From positions 1-34,718 of the forward strand of contig JAHBWA010000091.1 in assembly GCA_019637195.1 (NCBI GenBank): DNA of 34,718 bases, read 5' to 3'. Below, piece by piece: positions 17,666 through 24,274 of this stretch. The DNA is from Labilithrix sp. (GTDB lineage Bacteria; Myxococcota_A; Polyangia; Polyangiales; Polyangiaceae). Numbering within the stretch: position 1 is the stretch's first letter; each line of letters opens with the position of its first letter. Both the position numbers and the translations under genes were made by a program. The notes beneath the pieces were generated by a model. It was not told the origin of the DNA and did not search any database. It worked only from the letters and a program-made list of their open reading frames with translations.

Positions 17666-17929
17666 GTGTCGCCCGCCGCCCTGCTCGAGCAAGCGCAGAA
17701 CGCCCTCTTGCTGTCGGTGGCGGTCGCCCTACCCGTGCTCGCGGTCGCCGCCCTCGTCGGGCTCGTCGTGGCGGCGTTCCAGGCGGCGTCGCAGATCCAG
17801 GACCCGACGATCGCGCACCTCCCGCGGCTCCTCGCCGTCGTCGCCGCGCTCGTCGTGCTCGGTCCCTGGATGGGCAGCCAGATCGGCGCGTTCGCCGAGC
17901 GCATGCTCGAGATGGCCGCCGCGCGCTGA
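17666..17929 (+). CDS. FliQ/SctS family export-gate protein, orphan
   Basis: This 87-residue protein matches the FliQ (flagellar) / SctS (type III secretion) family in length and layout. It has two hydrophobic helices (about 14-38 and 52-73) joined by the family motif AAFQAASQIQDPTI and followed by LPRLLAVVAALVVLGPWM. In characterised systems this protein, with FliP and FliR, forms the export gate in the inner membrane. None of fliP, fliR, flhA or flhB is adjacent; the neighbours are a Cys-rich lipoprotein 9 bp upstream and a TetR regulator downstream. The GTG start at 17666 gives the usual family length. The gene appears intact, so it is either a displaced component of a system encoded elsewhere or a relic. 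Confidence 0.85.
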   Translation: MSPAALLEQAQNALLLSVAVALPVLAVAALVGLVVAAFQAASQIQDPTIAHLPRLLAVVAALVVLGPWMGSQIGAFAERMLEMAAAR

Positions 17930-17932
17930 TCC

Positions 17933-17956
17933 CCGCGCGGGCGCGAACGCGCGCGG
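17933..17956 (+). terminator. GC-rich hairpin after the FliQ-like gene
   Basis: Arms CCGCGCG (17933-17939) and CGCGCGG (17950-17956) flank a 10-base loop a few bases after the stop. No T-run follows, so this is a weak terminator candidate. Confidence 0.25.
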
Positions 17957-17979
17957 AACGAGCCGTCCGGGAGCCGAGG

Positions 17980-18006
17980 TTGACCCCGGCTCGGCCCTTT
18001 GATACC
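17980..18006 (+). promoter_or_regulatory. candidate promoter of the TetR-epmA pair
   Basis: TTGACC at 17980-17985 is a good -35 match. GATACC at 18001-18006 is a weak -10 at a short 15-bp spacing. The inverted repeat at 18018-18035 lies immediately downstream, a position from which a bound repressor would block initiation. Confidence 0.35.
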
Positions 18007-18016
18007 TCGGCACTGA

Positions 18017-18742
18017 ATGAGTGAATCCTCACTCAGTTTGCGCCGGCGCCGCGCCAGCCGCGGCCGAGAAGACGCCCGGCCGCCACGCGAGGGCGCCGCC
18101 GCCCGCGAGCAGCCGGCGGACGGCCCGCGCGCGACGAGCCGCCAGACGGGCGACAAGCGCCGGCGCGTCGGCGACAAGCGCGACCGCATCCTGAAGGCGG
18201 CCGTGAAGGTCTTCGCGCGCAGCGGCTTCCACGCGACACGCGTGAGCGAGGTCGCCAAGGCGGCCGGGGTGGCCGACGGGACCATCTACCTCTACTTCGA
18301 GTCGAAGGAGGAGCTGCTCTTCTCGCTGTTCGAGGATCGCGTCAGCAAGCTGCTCGCCTTCATGCGCGACGAGCTGCCGAAGAAGCCCGACGCGCCGGCG
18401 CGCCTCCGCGCCATCATCGACATGCAGCTCGGGCTCCTCGAGGGCGAGCGCGACCTCGCCGAGGTCATCACGGTCATCCTCCGTCAGTCGACGCGCCTGA
18501 TGAAGGAGTTCGCCGCGCCCCACTTCAACGCGTACCTCGACGCGATCGCGAAGATCATCGCCGACGGCCAGGCCACCGGCGCGTTCCGCCAGGACGTCTC
18601 GCCGCACCTCGCGGCCCGCGCCATCTTCGGCGCGCTCGACGGGATCACGCTCACCTGGGCGCTGGGGCGCGCAGAGCAGGGCGCGCTGGGGCGCGCCGCG
18701 GGGCAGCTCGCCGACGTGCTCCTCCGCGGCCTCGCGCCGTGA
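18017..18742 (+). CDS. TetR/AcrR family transcriptional regulator (FadR/YsiA-like)
   Basis: A 241-residue regulator. An unusually long basic and probably disordered N-terminus (about residues 1-50) precedes a typical TetR DNA-binding domain: ILKAAVKVFARSGF (from residue 58), the recognition region VAKAAGVADGTIYLYF, and SKEELLFSLF. The C-terminal ligand-binding domain is like that of fatty-acid-responsive FadR/YsiA regulators. A perfect inverted repeat, TGAGTGA-N4-TCACTCA, overlaps the ATG. Translation may instead start at the in-frame TTG at 18038, just after this site, which would leave the operator untranslated and shorten the tail. The stop overlaps the GTG start of epmA by four bases, so both are probably co-expressed and autoregulated. 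Confidence 0.88.
   Translation: MSESSLSLRRRRASRGREDARPPREGAAAREQPADGPRATSRQTGDKRRRVGDKRDRILKAAVKVFARSGFHATRVSEVAKAAGVADGTIYLYFESKEELLFSLFEDRVSKLLAFMRDELPKKPDAPARLRAIIDMQLGLLEGERDLAEVITVILRQSTRLMKEFAAPHFNAYLDAIAKIIADGQATGAFRQDVSPHLAARAIFGALDGITLTWALGRAEQGALGRAAGQLADVLLRGLAP
18018..18035. promoter_or_regulatory. putative TetR operator, inverted repeat over the start codon
   Basis: TGAGTGA (18018-18024), four bases, TCACTCA (18029-18035): perfect 7-bp arms. The architecture matches the TGAATGA-N4-TCATTCA operator known for Bacillus FadR/YsiA-type TetR proteins, with one changed base per arm. It overlaps the annotated start of the TetR gene, suggesting autoregulation. Confidence 0.6.
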
Positions 18743-19692
18743 CGACGACCTCGGGCTACGTCAAGCGGCTCGCGGAGCGCGCGCGCGCGCTGGAGACGAC
18801 GCGCGCGTTCTTCGCGTCGCGTGGCTACCTCGAAGTGGAGACGCCGATCGCGATCCCGTCGCCCGGGCTCGATCTCCACCTCGACGCGTTCGAGGCGGTG
18901 CCCACCGGCGTCGCGATGGCGACCGGCGCGCCCGAGCGCTTCCTCTCGACGTCGCCCGAGTATCAGATGAAGCGCCTCCTCGCGGCGGGCCACGGCCGGA
19001 TCTTCCAGATCACGCGGGCGTTCCGCGCGGGTGAGGTCGGCGAGCGGCACAACCCGGAGTTCACCATCCTCGAGTTCTATCGCCCTGGCGCCGGGACCGA
19101 CGCCGTGATGCGCGACACCGAGCAGCTCGTCGCGCGGGTCACCGGCGGGTCGGTGACGATCGACGGGCGCACGATCGACGTCCGCCCTCCCCTGCCGCGC
19201 CTCACGCTGCTCGAGGCGTTCGAGCGCTACGCGGCGACTCCGCCCGACGAGACGCTGCGCCTCGCCGAGCACGACGAGGACGCGTTCTTCGAGAAGCTCG
19301 CGTTCGAGGTCGAGCCCGCGCTCGCGACGCTCGATCGTGGGGTCTTCGTGACGGAGTACCCCGCGTCGCAGGCGTCGCTCGCGCGGAAGAAGCCGGGCGA
19401 TCCGCGCGTCGCGGAGCGGTTCGAGCTCTACGTCGCCGGGGTCGAGCTGTGCAACGGCTTCGGCGAGCTCACGGACGCGGGAGAGCAGCGCGCCCGCTTC
19501 GAGCGGGACCAGGCCGCACGCGCGGGGCGCAAGAAGCCCGTGTATCCGATCGACGAGCGCTTCCTGGACGCGCTCGCGCGTGGAATGCCCGAGGCGGGCG
19601 GCAACGCGATCGGCTTCGATCGCCTGGTCGCGCTGGCGTGCGGGACGCGGGCGATCGGCGAGGTGCTCGCGTTCTCGGACGGAGAGCTCTAG
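18739..19692 (+). CDS. epmA: elongation factor P--beta-lysine ligase
   Basis: A 317-residue protein related to class II lysyl-tRNA synthetase but without the anticodon-binding domain, which identifies EpmA (PoxA/GenX). It ligates (R)-beta-lysine to a conserved Lys of elongation factor P. Visible class II motifs are FLSTSPEYQMKRLL, the motif-2 region RAGEVGERHNPEFTILEFY, GVELCNGFGEL and motif 3 GFDRLVAL near the C-terminus. The GTG start lies in a GTGA overlap with the TetR stop, indicating translational coupling. Neither efp nor epmB is in the window. Pairing with a FadR-like regulator is unusual, since EpmA is normally treated as a housekeeping enzyme. Confidence 0.9.
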   Translation: MTTTSGYVKRLAERARALETTRAFFASRGYLEVETPIAIPSPGLDLHLDAFEAVPTGVAMATGAPERFLSTSPEYQMKRLLAAGHGRIFQITRAFRAGEVGERHNPEFTILEFYRPGAGTDAVMRDTEQLVARVTGGSVTIDGRTIDVRPPLPRLTLLEAFERYAATPPDETLRLAEHDEDAFFEKLAFEVEPALATLDRGVFVTEYPASQASLARKKPGDPRVAERFELYVAGVELCNGFGELTDAGEQRARFERDQAARAGRKKPVYPIDERFLDALARGMPEAGGNAIGFDRLVALACGTRAIGEVLAFSDGEL

Positions 19693-19715
19693 GGAGGCGC
19701 GCGGCGGCGGCCTCC
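19693..19715 (+). terminator. inverted repeat directly after epmA
   Basis: GGAGGC (19693-19698) and GCCTCC (19710-19715) form a 6-bp stem with an 11-base loop immediately after the stop codon. No T-run is present. The remaining 96 bp before moeA show nothing else clear. Confidence 0.25.
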
Positions 19716-19811
19716 GGGAGCTCCGCGACCGGCTGCGTCCGACTCGCTCGCGCGATGCACGCGCGTCGCTCCCCGTGACCTTCGCCCGCGGCGTGTGGTA
19801 CGCGTTTCGCC

Positions 19812-21041
19812 GTGCTCCGCTTCGAAGAGGCCCTCACGCGCATCCTCGCCCTCGGGACGCCCGTGCTCCCGGCCGAGCGCGTCGCGATCGAAGAGCTCGA
19901 CGGCCGGGTGCTCGCGGAGGACCTCGTCGCGCGAGCCGATCTCCCGGGCTTCGACTACAGCGCGATGGACGGCTACGCCGTTCGGACGCGCGACCTCGCG
20001 GGCGAGCCCCCGCTCCGCCTCCCCGTCCGCGGCGAGAGCCGGACCGGCGCCGTGCCGGACGCGCTCGAAGCGAGCTCCGCGATGCGCATCTTCACCGGCG
20101 GCGCGCTCCCCGCCGGCGCGGACGCCGTCGTCATGCAGGAGAACGTCACGCGCGACGGCGACGTCGCCGTGCTGACCGCGCGGCCACGCCCCGGGCAGAA
20201 CGTCCGGCGACGCGGCGACGATCTCGCGGCGGGCGCGATCGCGATCGCGCGCGGGACGCGGCTCCGGCCGGCGCACCTCGCGCTGGCGGCGGCGCTCGAC
20301 GACGCCGACGTGCCGGTGTCGCGTCGTCCCGAGGTCGCGATCCTCGCGACGGGCGACGAGCTCCGGCGGCCCGGCACGGACGCCGTCCCCGGCACCATCC
20401 CGGAGTCGAACACCGTCGTCCTCCGCGCGATGGCGCGCCGCGCGGGCGCCCGCGCGCGCGCGCTGCCGTTCGTCCGCGACGAGCGCGCCGCGACCGAGCG
20501 CGCCTTCGCCGCCGCGCTCGCCGAGGCCGACGTCGTCGTCACCGTCGGCGGCGTGAGCGTCGGCGACCACGACCTCGTGCGGCCGGCGCTCGAGGCGGTG
20601 GGCGTCACGCTCGACTTCTGGCGCGTCGCGATGAAGCCGGGCAAGCCGCTCGCCGTGGGCCGCTTCGCGCGGAGCGACCGGCGCGACGCGATCGTGCTCG
20701 GGCTCCCGGGCAACCCGGCCAGCGCCGCCGTGACCTTCGCGCTCTTCGGTGTCCCGCTCCTTCGAGCGATGCAGGGCGATCTCCGCCCCTTCCCCGCGCG
20801 CCGGCGCGCGCGCATGACGCGCGCGCACGCGCACGATCCGGGACGCCTCGAGCTCGCGCGGGCGACCGTGACGTACGGAGAGGACGCGCAGCTCGGCGTG
20901 ACGACCCTCGGCAACCAGGCGAGCGGCGCCGTGACGACGATGGCGCAGTCGGACGCGCTGGTCCTCATCCCGGCCGAGTCGACCGGCGTCCCCGCGGGCG
21001 CCGAGGTCGACGTCCTCCTCCTCGGCGACCTCTCCGGCTGA
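19812..21041 (+). CDS. moeA: molybdopterin molybdenumtransferase MoeA
   Basis: A 409-residue enzyme that inserts molybdate into adenylated molybdopterin in the last step of Mo-cofactor synthesis. Family motifs seen in order: DLPGFDYSAMDGYAVR, FTGGALPAGADAVVMQE, the central VVTVGGVSVGDHD and MKPGKPLAVG, and LGLPGNPASAAVTF of the MPT-binding domain, followed by a C-terminal beta domain. Its length is normal for MoeA. The GTG start at 19812 precedes the conserved FEEAL helix. It begins a likely operon with moaC (16-bp gap) and moaE (overlap). Confidence 0.95.
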   Translation: MLRFEEALTRILALGTPVLPAERVAIEELDGRVLAEDLVARADLPGFDYSAMDGYAVRTRDLAGEPPLRLPVRGESRTGAVPDALEASSAMRIFTGGALPAGADAVVMQENVTRDGDVAVLTARPRPGQNVRRRGDDLAAGAIAIARGTRLRPAHLALAAALDDADVPVSRRPEVAILATGDELRRPGTDAVPGTIPESNTVVLRAMARRAGARARALPFVRDERAATERAFAAALAEADVVVTVGGVSVGDHDLVRPALEAVGVTLDFWRVAMKPGKPLAVGRFARSDRRDAIVLGLPGNPASAAVTFALFGVPLLRAMQGDLRPFPARRRARMTRAHAHDPGRLELARATVTYGEDAQLGVTTLGNQASGAVTTMAQSDALVLIPAESTGVPAGAEVDVLLLGDLSG

Positions 21042-21057
21042 GCGGAGCTCCAGCACC

Positions 21058-21561
21058 ATGACGAACGACGGAGACAAGGGCATCCACCTCACCCACCTCG
21101 ACGCCGAAGGCCACGCGCACATGGTCGACGTCGGCGCCAAGGACGTCACGTCGCGGCGAGCCACGGCGCGCGCGCACGTGCGGATGAGCGAGGCGACGTA
21201 CCGCGCGCTCGAGGCGGGCGCGACGCCGAAGGGCGACGTCCTCGCGGCCGCCCGCATCGCCGGCATCCAGGCCTCGAAGCTCACGCCCCAGCTGATCCCG
21301 CTGTGCCACGCCGTGCACCTCACGCGCGTCGAGGTGGCGATCCGCCTCGAGGCCGGCGTCGTCGTCGTCGACGCCACGGCCGAAGCGCGCGACCGCACCG
21401 GCGTCGAAATGGAGGCGATGGTCGCGGCGAGCGCGGCGGCGCTGACGCTCTACGACATGCTGAAGGCCGCCGATCGCGGCATGTCGTTCGAGGTCGCGCT
21501 CCTCGAGAAGAGCGGCGGCCGCAGCGGGCACTGGACGCGCCCAGCGGAGGAGGCGCCGTGA
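21058..21561 (+). CDS. moaC: cyclic pyranopterin monophosphate synthase MoaC
   Basis: A 167-residue enzyme that converts the MoaA product (3',8-cyclo-GTP) into cyclic pyranopterin monophosphate. It carries MVDVGAKDVTSRRATA at the N-terminus, the catalytic IPLCHAVHLT motif and the conserved DRTGVEMEAMVAASAAALTLYDMLKA segment. The length is typical. The ATG at 21058 lies 16 bp after moeA. Its stop overlaps the GTG of moaE in a GTGA junction. Confidence 0.95.
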   Translation: MTNDGDKGIHLTHLDAEGHAHMVDVGAKDVTSRRATARAHVRMSEATYRALEAGATPKGDVLAAARIAGIQASKLTPQLIPLCHAVHLTRVEVAIRLEAGVVVVDATAEARDRTGVEMEAMVAASAAALTLYDMLKAADRGMSFEVALLEKSGGRSGHWTRPAEEAP

Positions 21562-22238
21562 CGCGCGGAGGGAGCGCCGACGCCGACCGCGAGGCGCCGC
21601 TCTCCGACGACGCGGCGGCGCGCGCGGACGCACGCGAGGCGCCGCCCTCGCTCGCCGAGCCGCCGCGCGCGGACGTACGCGAGGCGCCGCTCTCGGTCGA
21701 CGAGGCGCTGGCGCGCGTGCGGCGCCCTGGAGCCGGCGGGCTCGCCGTCTTCGTCGGCGCCGTGCGGGACGAGAGCTCCGGACGCACCGTGACGCGGCTC
21801 GAGTACTCGGCCTACGCGTCGATGGCGCGGCGCGAGATGGATCGCATCGCCGCCGAGCTCGAGTCGGAGATCCCCGGCGTCCGCGTCGCCGTCATGCACC
21901 GGATCGGATCGCTCGAGGTCGGCGACGCCGCGGTCGTCTGCGCGGCCAGCGCACCGCATCGGGGCGAAGCCTTCAAGGCGTGCCGCGCGCTCATCGACCG
22001 CATCAAGGCACGCGTGCCGATCTGGAAGCGCGAGATCGGCCCCGACGGCGCGGCGTGGGTCGGCTGGGAGGACGCGCGCTGCGGCCCCAACCACGACCAC
22101 GCGGCGACAGGGCACGGGCACGCGACCGCAGAGCACGACCACGCGACCGCAGAGCACGGGCACGCGACCGCAGAGCACGACCACGCGACCGCAGAGCGCG
22201 GGCGCGTGCCCGCGGAGCACGAGCCGCGCGATCCCTGA
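21558..22238 (+). CDS. moaE: molybdopterin synthase large subunit MoaE with repeat-expanded ends
   Basis: A 226-residue protein, much longer than the usual 140-160. The core (about residues 41-175) is standard MoaE: APLSVDEALARVR, GGLAVFVGAVRDE, LEYSAY, MHRIGSLEVGD, HRGEAFKACR and the catalytic ARVPIWKRE region, then WVGWEDARC. With MoaD it adds the dithiolene sulfurs to cPMP. Two features are odd. The N-terminus carries three 15-residue repeats beginning REAP, of which the third is the native MoaE start. The C-terminus carries a tail of 7-residue units (HDHATAE / HGHATAE) very rich in His, which could bind divalent metal. The GTG start lies in a GTGA overlap with moaC. No frameshift is seen. 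Confidence 0.92.
   Translation: MTRGGSADADREAPLSDDAAARADAREAPPSLAEPPRADVREAPLSVDEALARVRRPGAGGLAVFVGAVRDESSGRTVTRLEYSAYASMARREMDRIAAELESEIPGVRVAVMHRIGSLEVGDAAVVCAASAPHRGEAFKACRALIDRIKARVPIWKREIGPDGAAWVGWEDARCGPNHDHAATGHGHATAEHDHATAEHGHATAEHDHATAERGRVPAEHEPRDP
21588..21722 (+). repeat. three 45-bp tandem repeats at the 5' end of moaE
   Basis: The sequence cgcgaggcgccg(c/t)ctc recurs at exact 45-bp spacing (21588, 21633, 21678). Each unit encodes 15 residues starting REAP. The third unit forms the start of the conserved MoaE fold, so units 1 and 2 look like tandem duplications of it that have since diverged. Confidence 0.8.
22092..22217 (+). repeat. 21-bp tandem repeats encoding the His-rich tail of MoaE
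   Basis: Six consecutive 21-bp units. The middle four alternate between two versions (HGHATAE and HDHATAE), giving a 42-bp higher-order repeat copied twice. The first (HDHAATG) and last (RGRVPAE) units are degenerate. The frame is preserved throughout. Confidence 0.9.
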
Positions 22239-22279
22239 GGAGCGGCCACCGGCGACGCCGCGCCGAACGGCGATCGCGC

Positions 22280-22528
22280 TCAGCCGCCCGCGACCGGCGG
22301 GATGAGCGCGACGACGTCGCCGTCGACGAGGTCCTCGTCGCGCGTCGCGAAGGTCTCGTTGCGCGCGAAGCGCACCGCCGCGAGCCGTCCCGCGAGCGCC
22401 GCGTGACGCCGCTCGAGGAACACCGCGAGCTCGGCGATCGATCCGACGTCCGGCGGCAACGTGACGCGCTCTTCGTCTCGCCCGACCAGCTCGCGAACGG
22501 CCGCAAAGTAGAGGAGCGTGATGGTCAC
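22280..22528 (-). CDS. moaD: molybdopterin synthase small subunit MoaD
   Basis: An 82-residue ubiquitin-like sulfur carrier. It begins TITLLYFAAVRELVG and ends DGDVVALIPPVAGG; the C-terminal Gly-Gly is adenylated and thiocarboxylated before sulfur transfer within the MoaD-MoaE complex. The GTG at 22528 is chosen because it forms a four-base GTGA overlap with the moaB stop and gives the usual family length. The gene is convergent with moaE, with 41 bp between stops. Confidence 0.93.
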   Translation of the reverse strand: MTITLLYFAAVRELVGRDEERVTLPPDVGSIAELAVFLERRHAALAGRLAAVRFARNETFATRDEDLVDGDVVALIPPVAGG

Positions 22529-23028
22529 CGCGCGCCTCCGTGGTCGTGGTGCTTCGACCGCCCGTCGACGAGGTCGACCGCGTGCGCGAGCACCGGCGCG
22601 ATGAGCGCGCGGGCGCCGAGGCGCGCCGCCTTCTCGCTCCCCGGGAGCAGGAAGACGAGGCACGCGCCGACCGTCCCCGCCGCCGCCCGCGAGAGGATCG
22701 CGCGCGGGCCAATCTCGTCCCACGAGAGCCGGCGGAAGGCCTCGCCGAACCCGTCGAGCGACTTGTCGAAGAGCGCGGAGACCGCCTCCAACGTGACGTC
22801 GCGAGGGGCGATGCCGGTCCCGCCGGTGAAGACGACGGCGTCCGCCTCGTCGCTCGCGACCGCTCCCGTGACGACGGCCGCGATCGCCCGCGGCTCGTCG
22901 GCGACGATGACGTGACGCACGTGCGTGAACGCGGCGAGCTCCTCGACGAGGGCCCTGCCCGCCGTGTCGTCCGCCGCGGTGCGGGTGTCGCTGACGGTGA
23001 CGGTGATGACGCGTGCCGGCGAGCTCAT
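22525..23028 (-). CDS. moaB: molybdenum cofactor biosynthesis protein B (MoaB/MogA family)
   Basis: A 167-residue member of the MoaB/MogA family that binds molybdopterin and, in MogA, adenylates it. Motifs: VSDTRTAADDTAG, the MPT-binding TGGTGIAPRDVT, GFGEAFRRLSWDEIG and LPGSEKAARLG. Length and sequence are closer to MoaB than to MogA; the biochemical role (adenylation versus a related step) cannot be settled by sequence. The C-terminus ends in a short His-rich KHHDHGG. It is co-transcribed with moaD through an overlapping stop and start, and divergent from moaA. Confidence 0.9.
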   Translation of the reverse strand: MSSPARVITVTVSDTRTAADDTAGRALVEELAAFTHVRHVIVADEPRAIAAVVTGAVASDEADAVVFTGGTGIAPRDVTLEAVSALFDKSLDGFGEAFRRLSWDEIGPRAILSRAAAGTVGACLVFLLPGSEKAARLGARALIAPVLAHAVDLVDGRSKHHDHGGAR

Positions 23029-23228
23029 GGATCCACGCGATCCTAGTACGTACCGCGCGCTCGAGGTCCGCCGTACGGACGTCGAGGAGCGATTCCAAAG
23101 GGGGCCGCGGCGGGCGATCGAGCCGCGAGCCCAGCCTTTGCCGGCGCCGCACCTTGCCTCATCACCGCCGATGCGCGATACGCTTCACTCACGTGCGTCC
23201 GGTCGAGGCGTACACTTCACCTCTCACG
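23029..23228. promoter_or_regulatory. divergent moaB/moaA intergenic region
   Basis: 200 bp between the two divergent start codons. It holds a short dyad GTCCG-N5-CGGAC (23066-23080), a weak -35/-10 pair for moaA (TTGCCT at 23154-23159 and GATACG at 23177-23182), and TACACT at 23211-23216 as an alternative -10 very close to the ATG. No structure resembling the moco RNA motif was recognised by eye. Confidence 0.3.
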
Positions 23229-24233
23229 ATGCTCGCCCTCCCCGTCCTCCAGCCGCGCGCCGCGCCCGCGACGCCGCCGCGCTCCGTACGGCTGTCGCTG
23301 ACGGACCGCTGCGATCTCGCGTGCGTCTACTGCCGGCCCGACAAGCGCGACGGCTACCTCGAGGATCGCCTGGAGATCGACGCCTGGAAGACCATGGCCG
23401 AGGGCCTCGTCCGCGCGGGCGTCCGGCGCGTCCGGTTGACCGGGGGTGAGCCCTTGCTCCACCCGGCCGTCGTCGAGGTCGTGACCTTCCTCGGCGAGCT
23501 CGGCCTCGACGATCTCGCGCTGACCACCAACGCCACGCGCCTCGAGCGGTACGCGCGCGCGCTCCGCGACGCCGGCCTCATGCGGGTCAACGTCTCGCTC
23601 GACACGCTCGATCCCGCGCGCTTCCGGCGCATGACGCGAGGCGGGCGTCTCGACGTCGTCCTCCGCGGCGTGGACGCCGCGCTCGCCGCCGGCTTCGACG
23701 AGGTCAAGCTGAACGCCGTCGTGGTGCGCGGCGAGAACGACAGCGAGCTCGAGGACATCGTGCGCTGGTCGTGGGAGCGCGGCATCGTCCCGCGCTTCCT
23801 CGAGGTGATGCACATCGGCGAGGGCGCCAAGCTCAAGGACCGCGTCGTCCGCGCGAGCGAGATGCGCGCGCGCCTGGCGCACCTGCTCGTCGGAGGCGAG
23901 GCCGTCGGCGAGGCCGATCGCGGTCCGGCGAAGTACCTCTTCGCGCGCCAGGAAGCCGGGCCCACCCGCCGCAAGGTCGGCTTCATCACGGGCACCAGCG
24001 ACACGTACTGCAAGGGCTGCGACCGCCTCCGCGTCGCCGCCGACGGCACCCTCCGGCCCTGCCTCGCCACGAACGACGGCCTCGCCGCCGGCCACGTCGC
24101 GCGCCACGGCGACGCCGCGCAGATCGCGCGCGCGGTCGACGACGCCTGGCGCCTCAAGCCCGACGGCGACGTCTGGAAGGGCTGCACCGAGCCCGACGCC
24201 GCCGCCGTCTCGATGCGCGGCATCGGCGGCTGA
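23229..24233 (+). CDS. moaA: GTP 3',8-cyclase MoaA
   Basis: A 334-residue radical SAM enzyme that starts Mo-cofactor synthesis by cyclising GTP. The first [4Fe-4S] cluster ligands are in CDLACVYC (near residue 35), with the SAM-binding LTGGEPLLHP following. The second cluster is formed by CKGC and the later Cys in LRPCLAT. It ends in Gly-Gly, which is functionally conserved in MoaA. The ATG at 23229 fits the family; longer in-frame upstream reading would run through the divergent promoter into moaB. The last nine codons including the stop lie inside a 34-bp unit that is perfectly duplicated just downstream. Confidence 0.93.
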   Translation: MLALPVLQPRAAPATPPRSVRLSLTDRCDLACVYCRPDKRDGYLEDRLEIDAWKTMAEGLVRAGVRRVRLTGGEPLLHPAVVEVVTFLGELGLDDLALTTNATRLERYARALRDAGLMRVNVSLDTLDPARFRRMTRGGRLDVVLRGVDAALAAGFDEVKLNAVVVRGENDSELEDIVRWSWERGIVPRFLEVMHIGEGAKLKDRVVRASEMRARLAHLLVGGEAVGEADRGPAKYLFARQEAGPTRRKVGFITGTSDTYCKGCDRLRVAADGTLRPCLATNDGLAAGHVARHGDAAQIARAVDDAWRLKPDGDVWKGCTEPDAAAVSMRGIGG

Positions 24234-24274
24234 CGGCTAGGTCTCGATGCGCGGCATCGGCGGCTGACGGCTAG
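24207..24274 (+). repeat. perfect 34-bp tandem duplication at the moaA / MutS-like gene junction
   Basis: Bases 24207-24240 are repeated exactly at 24241-24274. The unit begins on a moaA codon boundary, encodes VSMRGIGG plus the stop, and ends with ctag, which supplies the stop of the convergent MutS-like gene. Removing one copy would leave the two convergent genes only 3 bp apart. Confidence 0.95.

Noticed and set aside
22092..22217. CRISPR-like array of short repeats
   Set aside because: The 21-bp units are contiguous without spacers and lie in frame inside moaE; they encode a His-rich tail.
23013..23228. Longer MoaA beginning upstream of 23229
   Set aside because: The extra residues are unlike MoaA and would overlap the moaB start; the ATG at 23229 fits the family.
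23029..23228. Moco riboswitch upstream of moaA
   Set aside because: I could not identify the conserved helices by eye. A covariance-model search would settle it.
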